From: Neolecta irregularis DAH-3
Lineage: Eukaryota > Ascomycota > Neolectomycetes > Neolectales > Neolectaceae
NCBI GenBank assembly: GCA_001929475.1
Contig: LXFE01002660.1
Location: 1-23,394, forward strand
Direction: 5' to 3'
Length of the DNA: 23,394 nucleotides
Part shown: positions 8,282 to 19,641 of the stretch, in pieces
How positions within the stretch are numbered: the first letter of the stretch is position 1
How the letters are laid out: the number at the start of each line of letters is the position of its first letter
Notes under the pieces: generated by a model
Database searches by the model: none
What the model was told of the DNA's origin: nothing
What the model saw: the letters and a program-made list of their open reading frames with translations, nothing else
Made by a program: the position numbers and the translations under genes

Positions 8282-9920
8282 ATGCCTTCAGAACGCCGAG
8301 CCCGCGCCTCTTCAGTCTCCTCAGCCCTCTCTGCGGATCTCAAGTCTCCCCGTTCCAAGCAGCTTCGTCGAGCTCCCGACACCGCCCAGGCAGCTCAGAG
8401 TGAAGACGATCTTGGCTCGCAGCTCCACTCAGACGAGCACGCATCCCAGGCAGCAGCAGAAGATGTCTGTTTTCCGATGGATGAAGACCACAAAAGTACC
8501 GGGCCTATCGATTTTCAGGAGATGCAAGACTTTGTCGTCCAGCAGAAACTGCGACAGGGCAGTATTTCATCCAGCACAAGATCTCGTAAATACAGTGTCA
8601 TATCGACAGCACGTGGCCCTTACCTTGAGCATGTTTCCTCTCGTCCACAGGAACCAGCCGTTACGGATGATGATGATGAAGATGATGATGACAGCAGCCT
8701 TGGCGAAAAGTCAAAGCTCCCAAGGACTTTCTCTGGTCGAGATCGAGCTTCCGTCAGGCCACCGGACAAATTCAGTTTCTTCTGCTCTCAGATGGACGGA
8801 ACCATCCATGCAACTGAGTTTGGTGATCTTCTCCAAGACGACCAGACATTTAACCAGCTTTTTGATGCGGGGCAAGGTGTATGGTGGCTTGATGTCCTTG
8901 ATCCAAGCGATATCGAGATGAAGATGATCGCAAAGGTTATTATATCAAGTTCTCTGACTGATATTGCCAGGCTTTTTCCATCCATCCTTTGACTGCTGAA
9001 GATATCAGAGTTCAAGAGCAACGCGAGAAGGTGGAGCTTTTTGATCGCTATTATTTCGTCTGTTTCCGGTCATTCCAGCCTGATTCCAGACACCAAGACT
9101 TCCTGGAACCAGTCAATAAGTATATGGTTGTTTTCCGCGAGGGCCTCATCTCCTTTCACTTTACTCCAAACCCTCATTCAGCGAGCGTTCGGCGCCGTGT
9201 GAGGCAACTCCGCGATTACGTCGACATTTCAAGCGACTGGATTTGCTACGCTCTCATCGATGATATTGTCGATTCCTTCGGTCCGTTGATCCATAATATT
9301 GAAGGAGAAACAGATGCCATCGAAGATGCCGTACTAATTGCGAGAACTGACGAATCTCGAGAAATGTTACGACACATTGGAGAATGTCGCAAGAAGGTTA
9401 TGAGACTTCTACGATTGCTTGGTGGGAAGGCAGATGTCATTAAGATGTTTGCCAAGAGATGCAACGAGCACTGGGATGTCGCACCCAAAGGTGAAATCGG
9501 TCTCTATCTTGGAGATATTCAAGGTATCAAAATCAAAAATCATCTTTGCTCACTCTTTTAGACCATATCATTACGATGACATCAACCCTAAAGGAATTTG
9601 AACAGATTCTGTCGCGAAGTCATTCAAACTACTTGGCTCAGCTCTCCGTCGATGCTGTTCAAGGGAATAATCGTATTAATTATGTCTTGAGTAAGATCAC
9701 GGTAATCGGTATATCTATATTTCAACATCCCACATTTCCTAATCGTATTTTAGGTACAATTCTGGTACCAATGAATTTGATTACTGGTTTATTTGGAATG
9801 AATGTACATGTCCCGGGACAAGGCAAAGAGACATATACTTGGTTTTTTGGTGTCGCTGGTTCGATAGTACTGTTTTGGATTATTGCAATGTTTTTTGCAA
9901 GACGCTGGCGAATCATCTAA
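8282..9920 (+). CDS. CorA-like magnesium transporter, ALR1/MNR2 type
   Basis: Membrane channel for Mg2+. Alr1-type members act at the plasma membrane and Mnr2 at the vacuole; I cannot tell which this is. Four exons, 8282-8935, 8971-9523, 9562-9708 and 9754-9920, with introns of 35, 38 and 45 nt, encode 506 aa. The first ~150 residues are disordered and end in an acidic run of Asp/Glu (about residues 130-137). The CorA cytosolic domain includes WWLDVLDPSD, HPLTAEDIRVQEQREKVE and YVDISSDWICYALIDDIVD. The first membrane helix (SKITVIGTILVPMNLITGLF) ends with the signature GMN in FGMNVHVPGQ. The second helix is FFGVAGSIVLFWIIAMFFA, followed by a short basic tail. Yeast Alr1 is much longer at the N terminus. 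The last codons are part of a local duplication. Confidence 0.95.
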
Positions 9921-9968
9921 GTATCCCTATATTTGGTTTATCCCAACCATTTCTTGTGATTGAGATAG
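9889..9968 (+). repeat. Direct repeat copy A, spanning the transporter stop codon
   Basis: This ~80-bp stretch covers the last ten codons and the stop of the Mg2+ transporter plus ~48 bp downstream. It aligns with copy B at 10011-10088. Shared blocks include AATCATC, CCTATATTTG, CCAAC and ATTGAGATAG, with scattered substitutions and small indels. A T-rich run follows both copies. Confidence 0.7.
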
Positions 9969-10010
9969 AAGGGTTTTTTTGCTAAGCAGTAACAAAGGAA
10001 GAAGTTGTAG

Positions 10011-10088
10011 TGTTTTCGACGAAACGCCAAATCATCATAGTATACCTATATTTGATTCATACCAACAATTCCTTCTTGATTGAGATAG
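10011..10088 (+). repeat. Direct repeat copy B, decayed duplicate of the transporter 3' end
   Basis: This is the second copy, starting ~120 bp after copy A. It keeps the equivalents of the last transporter codons (GACGAAACGCC against GACGCTGGCG), the AATCATC before the stop and the following downstream block ending ATTGAGATAG. It lies in the SMI1 promoter region. An old local tandem duplication is the simplest reading. Confidence 0.65.
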
Positions 10089-10300
10089 TAATAAATTTTT
10101 TCCTTTTAAAGTTCGATAGCAATAGAAGAATTAGTCAGATATCCTCATTAAGGGATAGTGCAATTAGGAAAAGGAAGGGAGGTCGGCTTCCAACCCAAAC
10201 TCCAACTTCGTCTCACTTGACCTGTTTACCCCTTAAGTACTCTGCCTGTTCCGCTATTCTGATTGTTAACTCCTATAGATCTTCGTTTGTTTCCGCCACT

Positions 10301-11881
10301 ATGGTCGGGTCATCTTTTTTCTCTTCCATCTCAAATTATATCAATGGTCTGTCGACAGAAAACCGTCACGCCCTGGCCTCGCCTAGCTTTCCCCGTCATT
10401 CTTCTTTCACAGACCCTCCCCGACGGCCCTCCCCCTTGAAGCCCCTCGCGAATTATTACAACCAGGATCCACTGGCCTCACCTTATTCAGGTTATCATGG
10501 AGACTCTCCGTTAACCCAGTCGAACTCAGCTCTTGCTCCTGCAGGTCGTGCACCCTCGCCCCGCCCAGCCAGTGGTCACTCATCTGGCGGTAACTACTAT
10601 TCGCCTGGCATGCGCTCTGCTCAGGCTGCTGTTGCCGCGACCAGCGGTATCCCTCTGCAAGAGTTTGCCGCAGACGGTTCTGTTCCTCCGGCCCCAGTTG
10701 TGGATTCCTGGAGACGGATAGATAGGTGGGCGGAAGAAAATTACCCAGAACTCTGGGACCAATTATCATATCCTGCAACACAAGCCGATGTCGACGACTT
10801 AGAACGTGAATTAGATTGTACTCTTCCACGAGATGTCCGAGAATCATTTCTAGTGCATGATGGTCAAGAACGCGGCGGCGGACCGACAGGTATCTTTTTT
10901 GGAATACCTTTATTGGATTGCGAAGAGGTCATTGAAGAATGGAATATATGGAAGTTCGTTGCAGCTGAGGAAGCGAAATCTCTTAAGCGAGGAAAAAGGC
11001 AATCGATAATCGGCGACCAATCACAACAAAGGCAAAGTTCAGTTCCTGAAGCGGCTGTTCGTCGAGTATATGCTCATCCTGCATGGATCCCTCTTGGCAA
11101 AGATTACACTGGTAACAATCTCGCCATTGATCTCGCTCCTGGACCAAACGGGCGATGGGGTCAGGTTATCTTGTTTGGCCGTGATCAGGACGTAAAATAT
11201 GTCGTGGCAAAGTCATGGGCTTCTTTGCTAGCCAGTGTTGCGAATGATCTGGAATCTGGACACTGGTGTATTGACGATGTATCCGGAGAGTTGCGCCTGA
11301 TAGACAATCATGTTCGCGCAGAAGATGATGGTTTCTTCGAAATAATGAAAGCTCGAGTTCGTCTTCGAGAATCTCGTAAAAAGATGATGTCGCCTACGAG
11401 CTTTGCGCTTCCTCGTTCGAGTACCGAAGACATCCCTTCTGCCTCGCCACTCACCAGCCCCTCGATTGCTTCTCGGTTTATAGTCGATACTATTGCGTGC
11501 TCTTCGGATCAGATCATCGACGCGAAGCTTATCTCCCCTCTAACCGCTTCTCCGTCGCCTTCAGTTGGTGCAACTTCTACCCTACTCAGCGTCATTGAGG
11601 AAACCGAACCTGAAGTTGTAGATGTTCCGGACCCCCCAGTTGAATTAGTGCTCAAGAAGATTACAATGGAAGTTCCTACCATCTCAATAGAAAGTGAAGA
11701 GGATGCCCTCAAAGAAGTTTGCAAGTTGGAAGTTTTAGAACTTCAAGCTGCGTCTTTTATCGATGTAGATCAGGTTGAGCCAGGAACAGATGAGAACCAT
11801 TCAAAAATTCCAATCGAGAAGAGCTCAAAAGTCGACGAAATAATATCCGAAAACATTGAATCGACTGATATCAAGCCTTGA
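10301..11881 (+). CDS. SMI1: Cell wall assembly regulator SMI1/KNR4
   Basis: Fungal scaffold protein linked to cell-wall synthesis, the cell-integrity MAP kinase pathway and bud-site functions in yeast. It is a single exon of 526 aa, near the yeast length of 505. The frame is open upstream to 10010, but the ATG at 10301 begins a credible N terminus. Residues ~1-125 are Ser/Pro-rich and low in complexity. The SUKH-type core runs from ~137 to ~330, with RIDRWAEENYPELWDQLSYP, LPRDVRESFLVHDGQE, GIFFGIPLLDCEEVIEEW, HPAWIPLGKDYTGNNLAIDL and GQVILFGRDQDVKYVVAKSW. The C-terminal ~190 residues are acidic and Ser/Pro-rich, as in other family members. A candidate AATAAA polyadenylation signal lies at 12025-12030. 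Confidence 0.95.
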   Translation: MVGSSFFSSISNYINGLSTENRHALASPSFPRHSSFTDPPRRPSPLKPLANYYNQDPLASPYSGYHGDSPLTQSNSALAPAGRAPSPRPASGHSSGGNYYSPGMRSAQAAVAATSGIPLQEFAADGSVPPAPVVDSWRRIDRWAEENYPELWDQLSYPATQADVDDLERELDCTLPRDVRESFLVHDGQERGGGPTGIFFGIPLLDCEEVIEEWNIWKFVAAEEAKSLKRGKRQSIIGDQSQQRQSSVPEAAVRRVYAHPAWIPLGKDYTGNNLAIDLAPGPNGRWGQVILFGRDQDVKYVVAKSWASLLASVANDLESGHWCIDDVSGELRLIDNHVRAEDDGFFEIMKARVRLRESRKKMMSPTSFALPRSSTEDIPSASPLTSPSIASRFIVDTIACSSDQIIDAKLISPLTASPSPSVGATSTLLSVIEETEPEVVDVPDPPVELVLKKITMEVPTISIESEEDALKEVCKLEVLELQAASFIDVDQVEPGTDENHSKIPIEKSSKVDEIISENIESTDIKP

Positions 11882-12251
11882 GATTTACTTGATAGAAGAA
11901 TAATTATGTTCAATGCATGTTATGGGACAATTAATGATTCGACGTTTCTTTGTGGGGTGTTTTTTCTCTGTCCTGGGGTTTCATTGCTAGTTTAGGCTGG
12001 GTTCTCTTGCTTTCTCTAGAAGATAATAAACACTCCTTATTATAACTCGACTGCTATGAGAAGATGTTACAACAAACCAGTAGAGAAGCCCCAAGTTGAG
12101 ATTGAAAGAATACAACTAACTACACACAGATTTTGAAAATAACCTCTCAAGGTCCAAACATGCCAGCAAATGAAACGAAGTGATCAAAAGATAGTTTTTC
12201 CCTGCGTAACACCAAAATTTGTGTACAGATATGCTTGAGAATATTTCAAGG
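11882..12251. other. Convergent 3' region between SMI1 and the next gene
   Basis: 370 bp with no gene seen. It contains the SMI1 3' UTR, with AATAAA at 12025-12030, and the 3' UTR of the minus-strand gene ending at 12252. Confidence 0.6.
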
Positions 12252-12845
12252 CTACCAGCCTGCTCTTTCATCAACAATATGAACTGTGTTCTGTGCGTGT
12301 GAATGGGTTGTTATTTCTGTGTCACCCACATTCGAAAAATCTGGATTGGGTAATGCTGATTGGTGCTCGTTAGGAGATTGTGCTGCAGCACCAGGCGAAT
12401 TATTCTCTTGAATTGAACGAGAGGAACGATTGTCACTTGGCTGTTTTGATCGTTTTTGTCGTGAAGCACTCTGAGAAGGATAAGTAACGATATTACAAGA
12501 CCCATATACCTCTTTGATGAGCAATTCAAATAAACGTTGTACAAACTACATTAATCAGCTCTGAGTAGAGTAAAAACATACTCTATCGTTTGGGTTTAAC
12601 TCGCTGCAAAAGCGCTCGTATGAGTAATTGCTTTGTAGACTCTCGCGGTTGAGATTGTTAATGCTCTGCTTCGAAAGTAGCCGTATTTTCTGATATAGCA
12701 TATCGTCCTCATGGGCAGCTTCCTCTGATCGCACAAGAAGTCCCATATTGAGTGAATGAATTTCGGTGCGAACGGCTAAGAGGATTATACTGTAAAGGGA
12801 TGGTGGTTGGTGCTGTTTGTTCATAAGACTATCAAAACATTCCAT
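12252..12845 (-). CDS. Unrecognised protein, 172 aa, with a 36-nt microexon
   Basis: Three exons, 12582-12845, 12510-12545 and 12252-12470, join in phase 0 across introns of 36 and 39 nt. The start is the first ATG in frame (12845). The frame is open upstream to 12899 but only from a TTG, and an extra 5' exon is possible. Residues 1-~100 look helical (LYSIILLAVRTEIHSLNMGL, KIRLLSKQSINNLNRESLQ). The 12-residue middle exon (FVQRLFELLIKE) continues the helix. The C-terminal 73 residues are polar and low in complexity, with a basic cluster SRQKRSKQ. I recognise no family. A small subunit of a larger complex would fit the shape, but that is a guess. It converges with SMI1. Confidence 0.55.
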
Positions 12846-13845
12846 CCAGACGCCAGAAGAGAAGTTCGCAATCTTAAAGATTACCCTCTCGCATCTCAAT
12901 ATTTATTACCTTCTGTTCATTCTACAATATTAACCTTCCTTTCCATAATCTTTCTGTATGAAGGCTGTCTCCAAATCACCTAGTCTGGTTGCACTGCCTT
13001 ACAAAAATGACCTTTGTGGCCCTTGCATGATTGAAATAATTCCAAGACGATGATGAGGGGAATTAGTCTCACTTCGATTGAGTTACATTACATGCGGTGT
13101 AGTGGTGTGAGACCTCCAGAGAGAATAATAAATAAACGAAGCTTAGCACCAGGCGGAAAATTTAACTAGCTATAGGAATCTCATCATGTATTCAGGAAAG
13201 GTCGCAGCGTGGTTGACGCGTTGCTAGAGAACCCCGCTACCAGCGACTTCGGTTAGATGTTCATGCATTGGGGTCTTCGGTTGCAGATAATCAACAGCTA
13301 TGAAGGTTAGGACGGAAATTTCCTTTCGATACTAGAACAGCTCTCTGGATAAAACACATGGACGAATTACAAGAATATATTGAGATATATAATATGTCGA
13401 TACCACGAGTTACTGGCTCTGAGAAAATCTTCAACTTATATAGAAAAAAATTCCTTATCTGTCATGTCATATATATAGTAATGGAAGCATGCGACAAATT
13501 GCCGCGACTTAACTTGAAACGACATGACTGCAAAATCATTCGCTCATTGCCGGAATTTTCTGGAAAGATTTATTCTCGCCTCTGCATCATGCAGTATGCA
13601 TGTAAGAGACTTTAAGGGTTCTGCGCGATAATCAGAAAGGCTTCGCTTTATGGAAAATGTGTAGTAGCACATGTCAACGATGTTCGCAGAGACATTTGTG
13701 TGGCGGAATTTACAGCTTTCAAAGAATGCACCCAGAAGACTGTAAGATCATTTGCTGAAAAGGATGACTGAAGCTACCAGCTGAATAAGAAATGGTAAAT
13801 TCGTATGGTGATAATAATTCTGCTTAATTCAATTTCCACAAAATG
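12846..13845. other. Intergenic region downstream of ILS1
   Basis: About 1 kb with no supported gene. An 85-codon plus-strand frame at 13358-13615 lies in AT-rich sequence, has no domain and no exon partners, and is probably chance. The right end includes the ILS1 3' UTR. Confidence 0.5.
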
Positions 13846-16800
13846 TTACTCCGTAATTTTCAGTAATTGTAGCAGAAATGTTGCTCCCTGTATTTCAGCT
13901 TGCTCTTCAGCAATTAAATCATTCATAGGGACAGCTTCGTCTAACTCTAATTTCTCCAATGGTCTTCTGAATATACTCATCAGGAAGACTTTTTGTTCTT
14001 CCAAAATTTCTTCAAGCCTAATTGGATTTTCTATTATGCGATATATCATACGGACGTCGTCAGTCTGTTCTAAAGAGGCCTTCTTTCGTAAACGCTGAAC
14101 CCGATTAGCTAGTTCGCGAGCAAGACCTTCGTTCTGAAGATCGGGATGTATCGTAACGTCGAGGATAATTAAAACATCGTCGTCAGTGGCAGTTTCGTGT
14201 CCAGGATGAACATTTGAGTCAACGCTTCGAAGAACACGCAAGTCGCCAGCGATAAGTTGAACCCCATCCACTTCTATTTCTCCTTGTGCGAGGAAAGCCT
14301 TGACATTTTGGCTGCTCAAATTAGGAAGCGCCGCCTTCACCTTTCCGATATCTTTGCGTAGCTTCTTGCCGAGGATTCCCCAATCACACTGGACACTATA
14401 AATGACGCCATACTTGCCTTCGTCTGATGTTAGAACAAGTTCCCGGATATTGAGTTCCTCCTTGATATAGCGTTCGAGGGATCGAATATCTTCCAGATAA
14501 GTAGAATCTGGGTGAACTACCACCATATTTCTAAGGGGCAACTAAGATCTTAGTGCCGATGAAAGGAAATTAAGGATACCTTGACAGCCAAAGCCTTGTT
14601 ATTTCGAATTTCCCGACCCATAGAGATGACATTTTGCATCCGGGCAACCTGTCGCTGAACATCTTCATCCAAATAATCCGCTCGGGCTTGAGGAAATTCC
14701 AGAAAATGGATAGATCGAACATCTCCTTTGGTAGCGGTAGTGGGTAGCCATTTCCGCAGTCTTTGATAGATATTTTCAGTCAGAAAGGGTGTGAAAGGAG
14801 CCTTATATTTAGTTGACTGGCGAATGAAGGGTTAACCATTGTCCTGACCAACGTGAAAAGGACCTCAAATAAAGTATTTAAAGCAAACATTGTATCCTCA
14901 ACACCGTGGACGCCCTTGAATCTTCTCCGGTTGAATCGTATATACCAAGAGGTCAAGTCATCAATCAAGCTCAGAAGTCTTGGAACCACCGTGTACAAAC
15001 GATATCCCGACATTTCCTCCTTGATGAATGCAATCAAAGAAGCAGAGCTAGCCAAGATCCATCTATCCATCACGTTCTCGCTCAATCCTTTTGATGGATT
15101 ATATTCAAAATCAACGTTCGCGACTTTCTTGAGTAACGCGATTTGCTGTTCGAGAAAGTTGAAGCTATTCCACCAAGGGATGAGAACTTTTGCAACGACT
15201 TCTTTTACGCCTTCTTCTTTAAATTTTAACGATTCGGCACGTACAACAGGTGAATTTATGAGGTAAAGTCGTAAAGCATCCGAACCATATAAGTCGATCA
15301 CGATAGCAGGGTCTGGATAATTCTTCAGTTTTTTTGACATCTTTTTACCATCTGCTGCTAGAATAATACCATTGACAATAACGTTTTTGAATGGAGCGGT
15401 GTCAAAGAGGTGCGTACCGAGAACTAAAAGTGTGTAGAACCATCCTCGCGTTTGGTCGAGACCTTCTGCAATAAAATCCGCGGGAAATGATTGTTCAAAC
15501 TTGTCCTTATTGCTGAACGGGTAATGTTTAGAAGCATAAGGCATACTTTATTGTCAGTGCCTGTCAATATAATTATGCATGCCTTCCAGACTCAAACCAA
15601 CAGTCAAACACTTCTTCGATTCTTCTAAGATTGCCTTTTCCTTGCTTTGATGGAATGGTAATATTGTCAATGGACTCTCGGTGAATGTCACTTAATTGGC
15701 CACAACCAGATAGCTCTTCTAGTTCTTTGATGGATCCAACACAAACGATTTCTTCGAGATCATCGCTAACCCAAAGAGGAATTGGGGTTCCCCAATAACG
15801 ATTTCGTGATATATTCCAGTCTCGAGCATTAGCAATCCAATTTGAAAAGCGACCTTCTTGGACAAAGGTAGGAACCCTGGAGTAGTAAGATCAAGTTATC
15901 ACATAAACATACCAACGAGTTCTCTCAAGGTTTTCAAGCATTCTCTCTGTATGATCTTTGACCTTGATAAACCATGCCGGGATAGCTCTGTAGAGAAGAG
16001 GAGTTTCGGATCTATAGGTAAATTAAATTTGAATTTAAAGCTTTACCTCCAGCAAAATGGATAATTATGGCTTTCCTGGCCTTGAACGATCAAGCGGCCT
16101 TCAGATTTTAAGCGTTTTTGGATAGGTTTGTCTGCATCTTTCACATATTGTCCAACGAAATCATGGACCTCGTTTGTAAAAAGTCCAGATTCATCAATCG
16201 GACAAGGGGGAAGATGATCAGCGTCGATAATTCCGGCCTTTTCAGCTGCAAAGTAATCATCTTCACCAAATGCAGGAGCTTGGTGGACCAAGCCAGTGCC
16301 GCTGTCATCTGTAACATAATCGGCTGCGATCACCTTAAATCCACAGGCTCCGAAGGTAGGCACGAAATAATCGAATAATGGTTTGTATTTGAGCCCTTCA
16401 AGGTCTTTCCCCAAGATTCTTTCAATGATAGTAAATTTAGCTTTCTTTGGATCTTTATATAATGCGACAAGTCGCTTTTCTAGGATGATATAGTTGCGTC
16501 CGGAAGCATCATCTCTGATCTTTAGATATTCGAATTTAGGATTAACTGCGACAGCAACATTTGATGGCAAGGTCCAAGGTGTGGTTGTCCAAGCAAGTAA
16601 ACTGGTATTTTCATCGGTGATTAATGGGAATGATACGACAACTGGGCCATCAACATATCTTCCAAATTAGGATAGGACTGCGCACCAGAAGGATCAACGA
16701 CGTCTTTATAATTTTGTTGCGCTTCGAAATTGCTCAAGGGAGTGGTGCACCCGGTTGAATAAGGCATCACCTTATAGCCACGATAAACGAGGTCCTTCTC

Positions 16801-17351
16801 ATACAACTGTTTAAAGACCCACCAAACGCTTTCCATAAAAGTGGGATGTAATGTTTTGTAATCGTTATCAAAATCTATCCACCTTCCAAGTCGCTCAACG
16901 GTTCTATTAATCATAAGGGGGAATTTGAGATAGATTCTCACATTCTCCATTCACCTGAATACCTCATGACAATTTCACGACATTGGGCGTTGTACTTGTC
17001 AATACCCATGGCCATTACATCGTCCTTGCCTTTAATTCCAAGCTTCTTATCAATTTCGTGCTCTACAGGTAGGCCATGACAATCCCAGCCAAATCTCCGG
17101 TCAACGCTATGGCCCGTCGTGTGTGCATAACGGGTAACTATATCCTTCATTGTACCGGCCAGAAGATGGCCGTAATGCGGACGACCTAGAGGTCGGATGA
17201 CTCATTGACTAATTAGCATACCAGTTGCGAAGGGTGGACCGTCGTAGAAGCTGAACTGCGGCTTGTCTTCGTTCAACTTCAGTGATGTCTGAAAGGCATC
17301 GATGTCTGTCCAGTAAGATAGGATACGTTCCTCTTCCTTTACGAAATTCAT
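13846..17351 (-). CDS. ILS1: Cytosolic isoleucyl-tRNA synthetase ILS1
   Basis: Charges tRNA-Ile with isoleucine (class Ia). Nine exons give 1068 aa, matching the yeast size (~1072): 17222-17351, 16942-17185, 16686-16903, 16047-16641, 15913-16011, 15583-15876, 14837-15545, 14580-14801 and 13846-14541. Introns are 36, 38, 44, 35, 36, 37, 35 and 38 nt. The HIGH motif is HYGH at 47-50 in [12 protein letters not shown]; the KMSKS-type motif is KMSKK at ~595-599. Other landmarks are [32 protein letters not shown], editing-domain TTTPW and [26 protein letters not shown], and anticodon-binding RFNRRRFKG. There is no targeting peptide, so this is the cytosolic enzyme. Intron 6 (15546-15582) begins with GC rather than GT. 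Confidence 0.98.
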
Positions 17352-18078
17352 GGAAGGTGGTTGGTTTGAATTTTTCGGTTGATAAAATCGACTCTACTCA
17401 CTGGCTATTCAATTTGTTTTCACTTCCCATTTGAAATCTTCTAGTTGAAGAGGCTTGTTTGGGATGTTTAATGACTTCTCTTGAAAGGCCATTTATTCTG
17501 ATAAATGGCTTTTCTAAATCCAGGTGTGCTTTGAGTAATAGTGCCACAATCCCATTCTAGCATTCTTGCATACCATATGGGTCATTTGATGCATCTCATG
17601 ACCTTCCTAGCAAAGACTTTGACATATGATTGGCCTGATCTAGAATTCAAAGACTCCATCTCACAACTCTAGTGTTATTCTATTATCCCTTCGCACTTTT
17701 TTCAAACCTCGAGTTTGGCATTCCCCCAAGGACTCCTACCCACCTTTTCAAGAGAGAAGATTAGCCCCCGGAAGAATTCACGAGACAGGGAATTCACGGA
17801 CACATGGACACAGACGACAGACATGGAAATTCGTGAACACAGAACCACAGAACCACAACAAACAGCACTGTTATCCCTTGTCAGATAACAAATAGATTCA
17901 ACTTTAAGTTGGGGCAGATATTCCCCAATTCGGTATGTGAGGGACACATCTAGTAGGGAAGAGGTTGGAAAGTACATACCGACAGTAAGGAAAATCAACA
18001 TCGCCATTTAGAGACGGGATAATATTTGACAACTGAAAACTATTTACTAACTCCGAGGCTATATTGTAGATAGAGGTC
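17352..18078. other. Intergenic region between ILS1 and the PCI-domain gene
   Basis: 727 bp upstream of ILS1 with no supported gene; frames at 17702-18007 and 17904-18110 show no domain. It has a short direct repeat of CACAGAAC near 17839-17855 and several purine-rich blocks. It should hold the ILS1 promoter. Confidence 0.55.
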
Positions 18079-19489
18079 TTATGACAGATCATAATCTTGA
18101 TTCGTGACATCGCTAACCTTTGCGAGCCCTTGTTTAGTAAGAACGACCATTCGCCTCTGATGGTGAACGTAGCCAGTCAAATATCCCTAGAGTTTCAGTT
18201 TTGATAACAGGTGGGCCGAGATACTTGATCAATCAGAGATATACAAATACATTCTGCGTCGTTGACGTCTAAGCTGTCATCATCGAATGCAACTTTTGCC
18301 ACTTTTGTGGCCTGGTCCAAGAAAATGCGAGGGGGACTTTGTAACAGTGTACCAGAAATTCGACCTCTGAATGTTTAATGTGTAGTCACCATAAAGGACG
18401 CGTACATCCGCAATAGAAAGCTTCTCCAAATGATAATCTCGAGCCTTAATTTTAAAAGAAAGAATATATGTCTACATAGAAACCATTCCATGTGTACATC
18501 AATATGGTCTTGAAAGGCACGCCAATCACCTAGCTTGACAGCTTTGACAATGGGAAAAAACAATTCATAAAGATCATAATTGACCATAATTTCGCGACAG
18601 GGAAATATCCCGAGAATGATAGAAGCCGTGAAGAGATGCGTTGCGATAACTCTAATAGTTAGCGGCACATTAGAAAATGTATCAAACACCTTCGTTGTTT
18701 GATTGCATGACCATGACAGTGCATAAACGCCTCAAGTAGATGCTCACGTCCTTTACGTATTTCTTGATTTGACAGGTAATATCGGCCGACAAAGTATTGA
18801 TAAGTAACATAGTCAGCCTTTGGGAATTTCTCCAAATTGATCTTTTCTATCCTACCGATAACAATGCTGATCATAGACAAAAGATTACCCTTGCCATGGT
18901 AAGATCACAGAATGTTTTTAGCATACCCGAAAACAAAGACGAAAGAAAGAATTCGCAATTTTAAGGACAATTGGATGTTTTTCTCTATCTGAATGAATGA
19001 ATCGCAAAGAAAAGAGACATACTCCACTCTAAGAATTGGACCAAGCATAGACTGAATGGGAGTTACAGCATCAACGAAGCTGGTATGATTTTGCTCAAGT
19101 GTACTTCGAGCAACTTCCAAAGTGAGAGCTTCGAGGATTCGTAGATACTGTTGTACAAGAGGTAGCATCCATGTTGCCTGATGATTTGTAAAGGCGTCCG
19201 CGGTCTTGGAAAAGAAATTTACAAACAAGGCATGAGTTTGTTCGCTCCTGTTGAAATCGACATCCCGAACCAAAATCAAATACGAGTTGATCATTTGACT
19301 AAAAGCGTGCCAGTCGTACCGGCTTTGCGCCGGTTTTTCTGTCACCGCATAATTTTGGACAAGATCTTGCCGCAGGCGCTGAAACGTCGGATCGTCTGCG
19401 CTCAATGTAAGCAGCCTGAGTAGATGCTGGCCGTCGCAAGTTTGAAGAGCCGTGTCGACATTTGCCAAAAATTGCTGCACAGCAGCCAT
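18079..19489 (-). CDS. PCI-domain protein, PCID2/Thp1/Csn12 family
   Basis: Members serve in the TREX-2 mRNA-export complex (Thp1/PCID2 with Sac3) or associate with the COP9 signalosome (Csn12). Six exons, 19023-19489, 18927-18984, 18690-18889, 18406-18651, 18225-18366 and 18079-18186, with introns of 38, 37, 38, 39 and 38 nt, encode 406 aa. Human PCID2 is ~399 aa. The central helices carry the family pattern YVTYQYFVGRYYLSN followed by REHLLEAFMHCHGHAIKQRR. The winged-helix part of the PCI domain includes GDWRAFQDHIDVH, DVNDAECICISLIDQGYL and GYVHHQRRMVVLTKQ. Intron 1 uses the acceptor GATAG, which keeps frame; the nearer CAG would not. Length and N terminus favour PCID2/Thp1 over Csn12, but I would not exclude Csn12. 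Confidence 0.88.
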
Positions 19490-19641
19490 CCACTCAGTCC
19501 GAGTCTATTGTAGATAAAGCGATTGATTAGGTGGCAATCGGATGTCAGTTTTGGTCTGGGAACGTATGCCGGTGGACTGGATTCAACCACATTTAGACAG
19601 AGGTATTTCACACGCACCACTAATCTACCCCTCCTCCAGAC
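19490..19641. promoter_or_regulatory. Short divergent promoter region (152 bp)
   Basis: Only 152 bp separate the start codons of the minus-strand PCI-domain gene and plus-strand EMP70, so both promoters and 5' leaders must fit here or overlap. No clear TATA box is seen. Confidence 0.5.

Noticed and set aside
9569-9601. Alternative reading of intron 2 of the Mg2+ transporter as coding
   Set aside because: Reading through 9524-9561 stops within the frame, while the 38-nt intron restores GDIQ-DHIITM.
13041-13110. GATGATGAGG resembling a snoRNA C box
   Set aside because: No D box (CTGA) or terminal stem at a suitable distance.
13358-13615. 85-codon plus-strand frame in the gap before ILS1
   Set aside because: AT-rich, no domain, no matching exons nearby and no promoter signals; expected by chance in such sequence.
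17702-18110. Minus-strand frames upstream of ILS1
   Set aside because: Cysteine- and hydrophobic-rich translations without domain or splice partners; one overlaps the end of the PCI-domain gene in another frame.
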